DNA from: Lactobacillus sp. ESL0785
GTDB taxonomy: Bacteria > Bacillota > Bacilli > Lactobacillales > Lactobacillaceae
Direction: 5' to 3'
NCBI RefSeq assembly: GCF_029395455.1
Contig: NZ_CP113916.1
Span: 558,001 to 622,000, forward strand
Length of the DNA: 64,000 nucleotides
In this document: positions 55,603-64,000 of the stretch, piece by piece
Position numbering within the stretch: position 1 is the stretch's first letter
Layout: each line of letters begins with the position of its first letter
Translations under genes and position numbers: made by a program
The notes under the pieces: generated by a model
Databases searched by the model: none
Seen by the model: the letters and a program-made list of their open reading frames with translations, nothing else
What the model was told of the DNA's origin: nothing

Positions 55603-55609
55603 GCTATTT

Positions 55610-57583
55610 TTATTGATGTTGGTCAAACCATTCCTTGATCGCACTGAGTCGCTGAATTCTTAATGATGGTAGGCCATCGCGCGAAATTCCATGGAATGAT
55701 TGTGGAAACCGGATCATATCGGTTTCACCACCAGCTAACTTGACTGCGGTGAAAAATTCTTCACTTTGTGAAATTGGGCAACGCATATCCCATTCACCGT
55801 GCAATAGTCTGATTGGCGTAGTTACATTTTGTGCATAGGCTAATGGTGACATTTGCCAATATCGCTGTCGTGCTTGCGGATTAGCAAATAGGTCAGCTTG
55901 TAATTCTTGCCGGTCAAACCAATAACCAATATCTGAAGTCCCATTCATACTAAGCCAATCACTTACACACCGTTGAGCTACTGCGGCTTTAAAGCGTTTA
56001 GTGTGGCCAACTGCCCAAGTTGTCATGAAGCCGCCATAAGAGCCTCCAGCAATATATTGGTGGTTAGAATCAAGCTCTGGAAAGTGAGCTAAAGCGTAGT
56101 CCAATCCCGCAATTACATCGGCAAAGTCATCTTCACCATAGTGACCGTCTACGTGGTCGCAGAACTTTTGTCCGTAAGTAGTTGAACCTCGCGGATTAAC
56201 ATAAACTACGCCATAGCCCCAACTGGCTAAAACTTGAAATTCGTGAAAGAAGGTTTCGCCGTATGCGCCATGGGGACCACCGTGAACGTATAGAAGAACA
56301 GGAGTCTGCGCTGATTTTCCAACTGCTGGTAAATACCAACCGTCTAATTTTTGTTGTTTATCTTGTGACAGGTATGAAAAATGCTGTGCATGAGCATAAT
56401 CATGTGTTTTTTCATATTCATAATTAGGATTGTTCAAAAGATCAGTTGTCTTGGTTTCAAGATCAAAAACCAGTAATTCACTAGGTTTTGCCTGACAAGA
56501 AACAGTTAGCAGCAATTTTTGCTGCTGTGCAATACAAAAGTCGGTTATCTGTTCACGCTCGTTACGTATCAGTTTTACATCAGTCGCATTACCTAAATAT
56601 AGTTGACTATGCCCATGATGTAGGGCAGTAAAGACATAACAATCATTATTAAGCCACAAAACGCTGTTGCTACATAAATTTTGGGTAAAATCACCGGTTA
56701 ATTCGCCACCGTAGCCGACATCAACTTCATCTAATTGTTTCGTTAAATTGGTTAATGTGCATGTTGCTAACGAATATAAGTATAAATCATTGACTGTCTG
56801 ACCAATGTGGCTGTTATCATTACCAACTAAGGCTAAAGTGTGGTCATCTGGTGAAAAAGCAGCTGCTGAAAAAATGCCTTGTGGTAATTTTTCGGTAATC
56901 TGTTGTTTTGTTTGGGTCGTTAAATTATACAGGTAAGCTGCTTTAGTATAATCAATATCTGTATCCAAATCTGGCTGGGTTCCTTGAAGATAAACAATAT
57001 TTGTTCCATCATAATTGACAGCAGCTAATGTAAAATTATCCTTAGTAGTAAATAGAGTTGTGATTTCTTGGGTAGTGGGGTTAAGTTTACGCAATGAATA
57101 TTCGGCATCGTTTTCTAACCAACCATAACCATCGGCGCGGCCGTTTAACTTAGTAACATGTCGTACTTGGGGAAATTTTGCAGTTTTAAATTTTGGCTGT
57201 TCGTGGGTTGTCTTGGTTTTAAAATACAGGACTTGGCCATTACCTGAACTAAGTAGTTGCTCAACTGCAAGTGCATCATCAGCAAATGTTACTGCGGCTG
57301 CTATGCCACCATCTAGTGGTATGCGCTGTAATTGTTGTTTTTGGTTAGGTTCTTGATGCAAATAATACAAAGATCCGTTTAAAATTCGTGGTTGGCTATT
57401 CAACCCGCCGTGAGCCCAAATACGATAATTTTGTTCTTGATCAAGACTGACTAGCTTGGCTTCATAGTCATTTTCTTCTTGATTAATATAATTTTCTGCA
57501 AAGAATGCTTTGCCTGCAGCAAATCTAACTTGTGAAACCGACTTTAAGCGATATAAATCTTCTGCAGTTACTTTTTCTTTCAT
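55610..57583 (-). CDS. S9 family serine peptidase (prolyl oligopeptidase-like)
   Basis: Two-domain peptidase of the S9C-like (acylaminoacyl-peptidase) group, 657 residues, with no signal peptide, so cytoplasmic. The N-terminal two-thirds (to about 400) looks like a beta-propeller that gates the active site. The C-terminal alpha/beta hydrolase has LLYVHGGPHGAYG (oxyanion side), the nucleophile Ser in GGSYGGFMT, the acid in LLHGEWDMRCP and the His in SFHGISRDG. It would trim short peptides in casein- or peptide-dependent growth. The start is ATG 57583 after GGTGA; TTG one codon upstream is possible. Confidence 0.92.
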   Translation of the reverse strand: MKEKVTAEDLYRLKSVSQVRFAAGKAFFAENYINQEENDYEAKLVSLDQEQNYRIWAHGGLNSQPRILNGSLYYLHQEPNQKQQLQRIPLDGGIAAAVTFADDALAVEQLLSSGNGQVLYFKTKTTHEQPKFKTAKFPQVRHVTKLNGRADGYGWLENDAEYSLRKLNPTTQEITTLFTTKDNFTLAAVNYDGTNIVYLQGTQPDLDTDIDYTKAAYLYNLTTQTKQQITEKLPQGIFSAAAFSPDDHTLALVGNDNSHIGQTVNDLYLYSLATCTLTNLTKQLDEVDVGYGGELTGDFTQNLCSNSVLWLNNDCYVFTALHHGHSQLYLGNATDVKLIRNEREQITDFCIAQQQKLLLTVSCQAKPSELLVFDLETKTTDLLNNPNYEYEKTHDYAHAQHFSYLSQDKQQKLDGWYLPAVGKSAQTPVLLYVHGGPHGAYGETFFHEFQVLASWGYGVVYVNPRGSTTYGQKFCDHVDGHYGEDDFADVIAGLDYALAHFPELDSNHQYIAGGSYGGFMTTWAVGHTKRFKAAVAQRCVSDWLSMNGTSDIGYWFDRQELQADLFANPQARQRYWQMSPLAYAQNVTTPIRLLHGEWDMRCPISQSEEFFTAVKLAGGETDMIRFPQSFHGISRDGLPSLRIQRLSAIKEWFDQHQ

Positions 57584-57702
57584 CAAAGGTCACCAATCCT
57601 TCTCATCATTATTTAATTATTTACTAATTTAATTAAGCTTACTATTTTGCGTTAGTTTGTCAACCCTGCTTGTAGCTAAATAATGAGTGTTCTTAGTTCA
57701 AA

Positions 57703-57742
57703 ATAAAAAACATCATTAGGATTTTTCCTAATGATGTTTTTG
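57703..57742 (-). terminator. Rho-independent terminator after clpP
   Basis: Perfect stem AAAAACATCATTAGGA / TCCTAATGATGTTTTT with a short T loop. On the minus strand it is followed by T-rich sequence, and it lies 30 bases beyond the clpP stop. Confidence 0.9.
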
Positions 57743-57773
57743 CTAAAGTAACGTTTGTACTAAATTATTTTAT

Positions 57774-58361
57774 TTAGCTATTTTTCTTGTTAACCATAAT
57801 TTCGTCAATTAGGCCATAGTCTTTGGCTTCTTGTGCGGTCATATAGTTGTCACGTTCAGTATCTTTTAGAATCTTACTTAAAGGCTGACCCGTAGTTTCG
57901 TGAATAATATTATTGATCTTTTCACGACTCTTCATAATTTCATTTGCAGCAATTTGAATATCTGTTTGCTGACCTTGTGCACCACCCAAAGGTTGGTGAA
58001 TTAAGACAGTTGAGTTTGGCAAAGCAAAACGCTTACCCTTAGTACCGCTGGTTAACAAAATTGAAGCCATTGATGCGGCCATCCCGATGGCAATTGTGGA
58101 AACATCAGACTTAATAAAGTTCATAGTATCCATAATTGCCAGACCTGAAGTAATTACACCACCTGGTGAGTTGATGTAAAGAGAAATATCTTTGGTGTTG
58201 TCTTGAGCATCAAGGAATAATAATTGTGCAATGATTGAATTGGCCATGTCGTCGTTGATTTCACCGCTCAACATAATAATTCGATCTTTTAATAGACGGG
58301 AATAAATGTCGTATGCGCGTTCACCACGGGCAGTTTGTTCAATAACTGTAGGTACAAGCAT
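57774..58361 (-). CDS. clpP: ATP-dependent Clp protease proteolytic subunit
   Basis: Serine protease chamber of the Clp system, 195 residues, forming tetradecamers with Clp ATPases. The active-site Ser is in GMAASMAS (about residue 98), His in LIHQPLGGA (about 123), and Asp in [12 protein letters not shown] (about 172). The start is ATG 58361 behind GGAGG. It has a TTGACA/TTTAAT promoter with a CIRCE operator at the start point. Partners in the window are clpE and mecA; Spx is a likely substrate. Confidence 0.99.
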   Translation of the reverse strand: MLVPTVIEQTARGERAYDIYSRLLKDRIIMLSGEINDDMANSIIAQLLFLDAQDNTKDISLYINSPGGVITSGLAIMDTMNFIKSDVSTIAIGMAASMASILLTSGTKGKRFALPNSTVLIHQPLGGAQGQQTDIQIAANEIMKSREKINNIIHETTGQPLSKILKDTERDNYMTAQEAKDYGLIDEIMVNKKNS

Positions 58362-58393
58362 ATTTTTGCCTCCTAAATTTAAGTTCTATGTTA

Positions 58394-58420
58394 TTAGCAC
58401 TCTAATAAGTACAGTGCTAA
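58394..58420 (-). promoter_or_regulatory. CIRCE operator (HrcA site) upstream of clpP
   Basis: TTAGCACTC, 9-base spacer, CAGTGCTAA. It matches CIRCE with one mismatch at the first base of the second arm. It overlaps the promoter -10 region and the expected transcription start of clpP. Confidence 0.92.
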
Positions 58421-58448
58421 TTAAATCACTTGTATAGAAAGCTGTCAA
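58420..58448 (-). promoter_or_regulatory. sigma-A promoter of clpP
   Basis: On the minus strand: perfect TTGACA -35 (58448-58443), 17-base spacer, TTTAAT -10 (58425-58420). The CIRCE operator begins at the last base of the -10. Confidence 0.85.
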
Positions 58449-58533
58449 TGAAAGTGTATCAATTTTGTATTTTTTATTACAGACCTTTTACCTTATAATA
58501 TAGAAATAAGGATTAATTTTGGAGGGAAAATTT

Positions 58534-60255
58534 TTGAAGCATTTAAAAAAAATAGCAACGATAATAACGACACTAATGGTTGCTTTAGCAGTTGCAACTA
58601 GCTCCTCTGCTACAGTAGCTGTGGCAGATACAACCAGCGCGACTAATGCGCCAGCTGCATCAAATAGTGATAATAGTGCTAATAATGCACAAGATAATAA
58701 GACTACTTCTACTTCCAGTACTGATAATTCAGCAACTGGTACCACTAATACCAGCGATACTACTCAGGGCGATCAAACAAAAATTAAAAAGCCTAAGCAG
58801 ACAATTACTGGTTTTGCTATGATGACTAAGGTTGCTGGTGATAAAAACTATAAAGTATGGAAGAGTATTTCTAATGGTAAAGTTCATACTAAGGTAGCTG
58901 ATGGCATCAATTTTCGTTACAATCACATTCAATCAGATCAATTGATCGAGACTAAAAAGGCGCGTTATTGGCGAATTTATGTTGATGGTCGGCAAGTAGG
59001 CTATGTCAATGAAAATTACTTTGCTAAGAATCAAATTTCTGTACCTAAGACTGTTACTTTGGTGCGCAATGACAACTATGATTTCTTTACCAAAGATGCT
59101 ATTTCTTATGCGACTGATGAGACAGGGACAGTTGTTGCTAATGACCAGGTCAAGATTTCTAGAGATAATATTTTTTGTGACGTATCCAAAACTTATACAG
59201 TTAAGTATACTTATGGTAACGCTAGTGCCACTACTAAAGTAACTGTTAGAAAAAGTACAAATGAAGGTGTTGTCGACCCAGATCTTGTTTCAAATGTTAC
59301 AGCACAACCGGGTACTAATGATTATAAAACGTGGAAAACCCACTATGGTTCTTCTATCAATTATATTAATCCTGATGAATATACGCCCGAAACAAGTGGT
59401 CGGACTTTGACTAGCGGCGATTTAACCTTGAAGACCAAGTTTTATCAACCGGTTCTATTAAGTGTTAAAGATCCTAATGATGATAACATTAACCGGGTTG
59501 GTCATATTCCAGAAGGTGTGACGGTTTCTGATGGTTGGGCTTATACAAGTCTGCTTAGTCATACTAATTTAATGTCTGGTCACATTGTTGGTTATGATTT
59601 GAATAAGCTTACTAGTCCGTATAATGCACAGCACTTATTGGATATGTCACAAAAGGATTTTAATAATTACGTCAAGCATATTAAGGTTAGTCCATACATT
59701 CCAATTGGTCATGGTCAGGCAATGGGTTCAAGTAAGAAGTATGTCTACGTCGTCAATAATGATCACTCTCAGTCACAAACAACTGATTCGGTTGAGTTAA
59801 TCCAAATTCGTAAGAGTGATATGCAAATTAATAAAATTTGGACTTTTAAGACTTGGATCGGTGATAGCAGTAATACCTGTTACTTCCAAAATGGGGTTGT
59901 AATATCTGATACTGAGATGTATATGGTTTACCATGATACTAAGAATAATTGTTACGAATATTGGGAATTACAACGTACTGGTGATAATTGGTACCCAGCA
60001 CTTGTTGGTAAGACAGACGGTAATTTTGTAAGTAATGGTGCACCAGTGCAGGGCTTTACTTATGATCCTGATAACAAGAATTTCTACTTAGCCTTTAATG
60101 ATCTGATCTTCAAGCTTAGTCGCAGTGGTGCGATTAAGCAAGCATACCAATTCAATACAGGACGTGAGATTGAAGGCTTATCAGTTAGCGGCAAGCGGTT
60201 ATACGTTAACTTGGCCCAGCGAGCAGAATTATTGGTAAGTATGCATATTAATTAG
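58534..60255 (+). CDS. Secreted multidomain protein, paralogue A (SH3-like, Ig-like, propeller-like C-terminus)
   Basis: Exported protein of 573 residues that I cannot assign to a named gene. The signal peptide (about 1-31) has a KHLKK start and an AVA cleavage site. A Ser/Thr/Asn-rich linker (about 32-90) follows, then an SH3-like module (about 95-165; RYWRIYVDGRQVGYVNENYF). An Ig-like beta module (about 168-250; TKVTVRK at its end) comes next. The C-terminal 300 residues resemble the helveticin J/TagC-like propeller class by pattern, with HGQAMGSSKKYVYVVNND, PVQGFTYDPDNKNFYLAF and EIEGLSVSGKRLYV. The start is TTG 58534, seven bases after GGAGGG. No sortase motif or transmembrane anchor; wall binding may be through the SH3-like module. 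Closely related to the protein at 62434-63957. Confidence 0.85.
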   Translation: MKHLKKIATIITTLMVALAVATSSSATVAVADTTSATNAPAASNSDNSANNAQDNKTTSTSSTDNSATGTTNTSDTTQGDQTKIKKPKQTITGFAMMTKVAGDKNYKVWKSISNGKVHTKVADGINFRYNHIQSDQLIETKKARYWRIYVDGRQVGYVNENYFAKNQISVPKTVTLVRNDNYDFFTKDAISYATDETGTVVANDQVKISRDNIFCDVSKTYTVKYTYGNASATTKVTVRKSTNEGVVDPDLVSNVTAQPGTNDYKTWKTHYGSSINYINPDEYTPETSGRTLTSGDLTLKTKFYQPVLLSVKDPNDDNINRVGHIPEGVTVSDGWAYTSLLSHTNLMSGHIVGYDLNKLTSPYNAQHLLDMSQKDFNNYVKHIKVSPYIPIGHGQAMGSSKKYVYVVNNDHSQSQTTDSVELIQIRKSDMQINKIWTFKTWIGDSSNTCYFQNGVVISDTEMYMVYHDTKNNCYEYWELQRTGDNWYPALVGKTDGNFVSNGAPVQGFTYDPDNKNFYLAFNDLIFKLSRSGAIKQAYQFNTGREIEGLSVSGKRLYVNLAQRAELLVSMHIN

Positions 60256-60259
60256 GATA

Positions 60260-60292
60260 AAAAATAAGAGCAATTAGCTCTTATTTTTTTGC
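60260..60292. terminator. Bidirectional terminator between paralogue A and perR
   Basis: Stem AATAAGAGC / GCTCTTATT with an AATTA loop, flanked by A and T runs on both sides. It serves the two convergent genes and overlaps the perR stop. Confidence 0.9.
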
Positions 60293-60729
60293 GCTTTTTT
60301 CTGGCAGACAGGACACAGGCCAAAGATTTCTAAGTGACTAGCTGAGGTAATAAAATTAGTTTGCCTTTCCGCTTCAGTACGCATCTTATTTTCAATTGTT
60401 GTCAAATCTGGCTCGAAGACATCAGCAATTTTACCGCAGTTGGTACAGATAATATGAAAGTGCGGCTTAACAAAATAGTCATAATGTGAAGCATTATCGC
60501 CATTTTTAATTTCAATCACGATGCCTGCTGCAACTAATTTATTTAAAGTATTGTAAACAGTGGCTTTATAAGTTGGCTGTTCACCGCTGATTTCCTGATA
60601 AATTGTGGCAGCAGTGGGATGATTATGATGCGACATGAGATATATTAAAATTTTCAAGCGTGGTTTAGTTACTTTTAATTTGTATGTGTGCAATAAATTA
60701 GTTGCAGCTTTAAGATAGTTTGTACTCAA
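60274..60729 (-). CDS. perR: Fur-family regulator, PerR-like
   Basis: Metal-dependent repressor of peroxide-stress genes, 151 residues. Winged helix first (about 10-80; KPRLKILIYL, TYKATVYNTLNKL). The PerR-type metal site is retained: His in HPTAATIY, Asp in HYDYF, two His in PHFHIIC, and Asp in KIADVFEP, the residue that distinguishes PerR from Fur. Two Cys pairs, CTNC and CPVC, form the structural zinc site. The start is TTG 60729, behind TTGGGAG. It lies between the two secreted paralogues. Targets are unknown; PerR senses H2O2 by iron-catalysed His oxidation. Confidence 0.9.
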   Translation of the reverse strand: MSTNYLKAATNLLHTYKLKVTKPRLKILIYLMSHHNHPTAATIYQEISGEQPTYKATVYNTLNKLVAAGIVIEIKNGDNASHYDYFVKPHFHIICTNCGKIADVFEPDLTTIENKMRTEAERQTNFITSASHLEIFGLCPVCQKKAQKNKS

Positions 60730-60778
60730 GATAGTAGGCTCCCAAATTCTTTTGTCTTTAGTGTATCACGATGCCCAG

Positions 60779-60812
60779 CAAAAAAGCCGTCAATTACTGA
60801 CGACTTTTTTGG
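60779..60812 (-). terminator. Terminator after the APC permease
   Basis: Stem AAAAAGCCGTCA / TGACGACTTTTT (one mismatch) with ATTAC loop. On the minus strand the 3' side is T-rich. It lies between the permease stop and perR. Confidence 0.85.
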
Positions 60813-60830
60813 ATCTTTAATTAATTTTTG

Positions 60831-62267
60831 TTATTGCAATTTTTTATCTTGATAATGTTTAATAGTTGGTAAAATTAAGCCTAACAGGAATAAAATTACC
60901 GGTGTGGCAATGTTTAATGCAAGTGTGAACGGGTCTGGTGAGTAGATACCCATTAAACAGCAGGCGATTGTCACAGCAAGACACCAAAATCCAGTAGTGT
61001 AGGCAAGACCTTGATGGGTTGTCATTTGGTAAGTGTCGCCAGTAATGAATTTCTTATATTGCTTCCGTAATGCGAGGTAGGCTGTGAACACCCATAAGTA
61101 ACGCATTGGCATGATAATTGAATTTAACTTAACAAGTTGGGCCATTACGGCTTGAGCATTAGGCATTAAGGCTTGTAAAGCGATTAAGCCACCTGACAAA
61201 ATAACAATCATCCAAATACCATTAATGTAAGCGCCATGTTTGTTAAGCTTAAGTAGTTTCTTAGGGATGAAATCCTTAGCTTCTTTACTACCCAGCAACA
61301 TTCTTAGAGGTGCATCAATACTAATAACTAGAGTTGAAAATTGACCAATTACATTGCACCAAGAATAAATATAAAGGAAGAGATTACCAACATGATAGTA
61401 ACTACCTAATTTTGCAAAGGCCATGTAAGGACCATTAGAAATATATTCGTCAAGGTGACCGCTGACAACTTTCGGGTCAAACATCATTGCCATGGCTAAT
61501 GTTCCTAAAATTGCAGAAACCATAACCATTAAGGCTAATCCGATCATTGCCTTAGGGAAATTGTGCGTCGGATCCTTTAACTTATTAACATAAGGAGAAA
61601 TCTTTTCTGCACCACCAACAGCAAAAACTAAAATTGATAGTGAAGTAAAATACTTCATATTAAAGGTTGGCAAGAAATTTTGCCAATTCCAACTAATGTT
61701 AAAGTAACCGGCATGTGGGTTAATTAACGGCGCAGCAAACATCATAATGACAAATAAAATTGACATAACAAACATTGATGTACCGGCAATTGTCGAAAGT
61801 GTCTTAATTACAGGTACCCCGCGAGTTGCTACCCAACAAAAGAAAAGAAAGACTACTAAGGTAGCAAGCTGTGTCCAAGCAGTCGGCAGACTATCATACC
61901 AATTAGTATTGCCGAAGATGCCCCAAGCCATCCCTCTTAAGCCACCGGTTCCTTTACTAGAAATGTAAACAATGTGAACAGCCCAGAAAGTCCAGCCAGC
62001 ATAATAGGCCCATTTTGGTCCCATGGTGGCGTTGATCCATGATGCAACACCACCTTCAGAATCACGGAAAACAGATCCGAGTTCACCAACCATTAAGGCA
62101 TAAGGAATAAAAAATAACAGAAAGATAACAATCCAGCTAAAAATTACTTTAGTGCCATCAAAATAGACAAAACCATTGACAACATTGCCGAAGCTCCAGA
62201 CAATGGAAAAAGCCATTGCGGCCAAAGTCGGCCATAACATTTTTTTAGTGTTTTGTGATTCGTTCAT
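60831..62267 (-). CDS. APC-family amino acid permease
   Basis: Membrane transporter of the amino acid-polyamine-organocation superfamily, 478 residues with about twelve helices. The first helix region contains the unwound WSFGNVVNGFVYFDG. The second has ALMVGELGSVFRDSEGGVASWI, and the sixth FAVGGAEKISPYVNKLKDP with the family glycine-rich turn. A His/Lys-rich C-terminal end faces the cytoplasm. It looks closest to the glutamate/GABA-antiporter-like branch, but the substrate is not determinable. The start is ATG 62267 after AAGGGAG. It is divergent from paralogue B. Confidence 0.9.
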   Translation of the reverse strand: MNESQNTKKMLWPTLAAMAFSIVWSFGNVVNGFVYFDGTKVIFSWIVIFLLFFIPYALMVGELGSVFRDSEGGVASWINATMGPKWAYYAGWTFWAVHIVYISSKGTGGLRGMAWGIFGNTNWYDSLPTAWTQLATLVVFLFFCWVATRGVPVIKTLSTIAGTSMFVMSILFVIMMFAAPLINPHAGYFNISWNWQNFLPTFNMKYFTSLSILVFAVGGAEKISPYVNKLKDPTHNFPKAMIGLALMVMVSAILGTLAMAMMFDPKVVSGHLDEYISNGPYMAFAKLGSYYHVGNLFLYIYSWCNVIGQFSTLVISIDAPLRMLLGSKEAKDFIPKKLLKLNKHGAYINGIWMIVILSGGLIALQALMPNAQAVMAQLVKLNSIIMPMRYLWVFTAYLALRKQYKKFITGDTYQMTTHQGLAYTTGFWCLAVTIACCLMGIYSPDPFTLALNIATPVILFLLGLILPTIKHYQDKKLQ

Positions 62268-62433
62268 AAATTTAGGTTCTCCCTTCAGATAATTATAATA
62301 TTTCTATTGTACACTAGAATGTTTTTTTCGTCGCCTAGTTCTTTGAATAATTATATAACATTAGTAACTATTGTTATTACATTGTAAATGTGCAACACTA
62401 TTTGTATATTTATTTTTGGAGAGTTGGAAAATT

Positions 62434-63957
62434 ATGAACAGTTTAAGCAAAAAAAGTTTATTGCTAGTTAGCACACTTGCTGCAACTAGTCTTTTTGTTT
62501 GGGGTAATTATTCTCAGACTGCAGGACGTAGTTATCATAAGGCAGTAACTAAGATTGCTGGTTCGGGTAACTATACTATTTATCATCATGTGTCAAAGAA
62601 GGGTCCATCTGGCGGCTTTACGTCAACTAAATATTTTAAGCATGCAGATATTCAATCTAAGAGGTTGCTTGCTACACATCAAGGTAAGTATTGGCAGATA
62701 ATTGTTGATGGGCGAACAGTTGGCTGGGTTAATCAACACTTTTTTGCTTGTGATAAGATTGCAGTAGCCAAAAAAGTTAGTTTGGTGCAGGATGCATCGA
62801 GTTTTAATACACGCGATGCGATCAGCTTTGCAACTGACAGTCAAGGGACTTCTGTTGATACCAGTAAGATTAAGGTGTCGAAGGCAAAAATAAATACTAG
62901 TTCTGCAGGAACAACGACTGTTAATTATCAATATGGTAAAGCCAAAGCTAGCGTTAATGTAACTGTGCGTGCAGATAAAGATGAAGGAATTGCTAGAGCT
63001 GACCAAACTCCTAAGAATGGGCCTAAGGCAGTTGCTACTTGGAAGGGTAGTTCAAAATCATCATCAAGAAACTGGAATGCCCGCCATCATTTTACCTCAG
63101 AAACTCGGTCGAATACTTTTAGAGCAAGCGACTTAACCTTGAAGACGGAATTATTCCAGCCGCGTTTTATTAGTCTTGACTACAATAAGGCAGCTGATCG
63201 GATGGGGCAAGTTGGTGTTATTCCTGAAGGCATCAGCGTGAAGAACAATCAGCTAACAGTGTCTGTCTTTAGCAGCAGTAGCGATCAGAGAGGCCACCTT
63301 GTTACTTATGAAATGGGTCATCTAAACAAGTATCGTGTGCAGAATTTGCAGAACTTGGGTTGGCCTACTTTTAAAAATTATGCCGCTCATATTAGAGTTA
63401 GCCCGTACATTAAATTAGGTCACGGTCAATCAATTGGTGCTACTAATAAGTATATTTATGTTATGGCTAATGATAATAAAGTCAAGAATGCCAGTGCATC
63501 TGAAGAAATTTTACAAGTTCGTAAATCAGACATGCAGATTAACAAGCTTTGGTCATTTAGAATTTCAAATGGTGGTTCACCGCGTTATATTCATAATGCG
63601 ACCTTTGCCAATGATCATACAATGTACTGCCTGTTTCATAATGGCGGCAACAACCGATATGAATATTGGAAGGTAACACGTAATGGCGATACTTGGACTC
63701 CGGTTGAAGTCGGAGCAACTCAAAGTAACTTCATTAGCAATGGTTCTCCAGTTCAAGGCTTTGCATACGATGCCCGTCATGACCAATTCTATCTTGGCTT
63801 TAATGATTATCTTTTCCGTATAGCGAAGAATGGTAACTATCGTGGCAGTACTCATTTACATGTTAAGCGTGAAATTGAAGGCGTGTCAGTTTCGGGTAAA
63901 AAACTCTACGTTGAATTTGCTCAGCGTGGTGAGTTGACAGTTGGCAATACAAAATAA
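62434..63957 (+). CDS. Secreted multidomain protein, paralogue B
   Basis: Exported protein of 507 residues, paralogous to the one at 58534-60255 over nearly all its length but without the long Ser/Thr/Asn-rich linker. A signal peptide (about 1-31) begins MNSLSKKSLLLV. An SH3-like module follows (about 35-105; KYWQIIVDGRTVGWVNQHFF), then an Ig-like module (about 108-185). The C-terminal domain (about 215-507) shares HGQSIGATNKYIYVMANDN, VRKSDMQINKLWSF, PVQGFAYDARHDQFYLGF and EIEGVSVSGKKLYVEFAQRGEL with its sister. The start is ATG 62434, ten bases after GGAGAG. Function unknown; a wall-associated or S-layer-associated exoprotein is plausible. Confidence 0.85.
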   Translation: MNSLSKKSLLLVSTLAATSLFVWGNYSQTAGRSYHKAVTKIAGSGNYTIYHHVSKKGPSGGFTSTKYFKHADIQSKRLLATHQGKYWQIIVDGRTVGWVNQHFFACDKIAVAKKVSLVQDASSFNTRDAISFATDSQGTSVDTSKIKVSKAKINTSSAGTTTVNYQYGKAKASVNVTVRADKDEGIARADQTPKNGPKAVATWKGSSKSSSRNWNARHHFTSETRSNTFRASDLTLKTELFQPRFISLDYNKAADRMGQVGVIPEGISVKNNQLTVSVFSSSSDQRGHLVTYEMGHLNKYRVQNLQNLGWPTFKNYAAHIRVSPYIKLGHGQSIGATNKYIYVMANDNKVKNASASEEILQVRKSDMQINKLWSFRISNGGSPRYIHNATFANDHTMYCLFHNGGNNRYEYWKVTRNGDTWTPVEVGATQSNFISNGSPVQGFAYDARHDQFYLGFNDYLFRIAKNGNYRGSTHLHVKREIEGVSVSGKKLYVEFAQRGELTVGNTK

Positions 63958-63962
63958 AATAC

Positions 63963-63998
63963 AAAAAAAGCAGCTTCAGTTATGAAGCTGCTTTTTAA
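63963..63998 (+). terminator. Rho-independent terminator after paralogue B
   Basis: Stem AAAAGCAGCTTCA / TGAAGCTGCTTTT around GTTA, with a T run, six bases after the stop. Confidence 0.9.
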
Positions 63999-64000
63999 TA

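Noticed and set aside
58488..58932. Minus-strand open frames opposite paralogue A
   Set aside because: They mirror the low-complexity Ser/Thr/Asn coding strand and have no ribosome site or family match.
62284..62298. PerR-box-like sequence upstream of the APC permease (minus strand TTATAATTATCTGAA)
   Set aside because: It matches 12 of 15 consensus bases, but it lies in AT-rich promoter sequence that also includes the -10 element, so chance is likely. It is worth a binding test because perR is next door.
1..64000. CRISPR array, tRNA, rRNA, insertion sequence or prophage
   Set aside because: No regularly spaced repeats, no tRNA or rRNA segments, and no transposase, integrase or phage genes were recognised.

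Overview
The window looks like a chromosomal core segment of a low-GC Gram-positive bacterium of the genus Lactobacillus, most likely the acidophilus/delbrueckii lineage. Evidence is the AT-rich sequence, strong AGGAGG-type ribosome binding sites, frequent TTG starts, and gene order clpE-ptsHI-spx-mecA, ftsK-rodZ-pgsA-recA-rny-tagO, comFA-comFC-hpf-secA-prfB-hprK-lgt-gpsA-trxB-pgcA-uvrBA-rapZ-yvcK-whiA and clpP. No rRNA, tRNA, CRISPR array, insertion sequence or prophage was seen. No gene-free stretch exceeds about 300 bases.

Region by region. (1) 1-5.4 kb: the 5' part of clpE (minus strand) with a CIRCE operator, then a small conserved ORF, ptsH-ptsI, spx and mecA. (2) 5.4-10 kb: coiA, a YjbH/SpxH-like thioredoxin-fold protein, a CYTH protein, relQ, nadK and an Rlu-type pseudouridine synthase. 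(3) 10-14.4 kb: a self-contained lantibiotic-immunity type ABC transporter (ATPase plus two permeases) with its own two-component system and no lantibiotic biosynthesis genes. (4) 14.4-24.4 kb: lactonase, a large P-type ATPase, an orphan GutA-like IIA protein, an AI-2E family membrane protein, trmL, a DUF1149 protein, ftsK and a short-chain dehydrogenase. (5) 24.4-34.7 kb: rodZ-like gene, pgsA, a four-gene OpuC-type osmolyte importer inserted in the pgsA-recA interval, recA, rny, tagO, yigZ. (6) 34.7-55.6 kb: competence genes comFA/comFC, hpf, secA, prfB with programmed +1 frameshift, hprK-lgt-gpsA-trxB-pgcA, uvrB-uvrA, a DUF308 membrane protein, rapZ-yvcK-whiA. (7) 55.6-64 kb: an S9 peptidase, clpP with a second CIRCE operator, and two paralogous secreted multidomain proteins flanking a PerR-like regulator and an APC permease.

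Connections. ptsH, ptsI and hprK together form the sugar uptake and HPr-serine kinase signalling circuit. Spx, MecA, the SpxH-like protein, ClpE and ClpP belong to one regulated proteolysis network. Both Clp genes here carry CIRCE (HrcA) operators. recA and uvrB carry LexA-type boxes. The least explained material is the pair of secreted proteins at 58534-60255 and 62434-63957. Each has a signal peptide, an SH3-like module, an Ig-like module and a long C-terminal domain that resembles, by pattern only, the helveticin J/TagC-like beta-propeller class. They are the best candidates here for undescribed biology.
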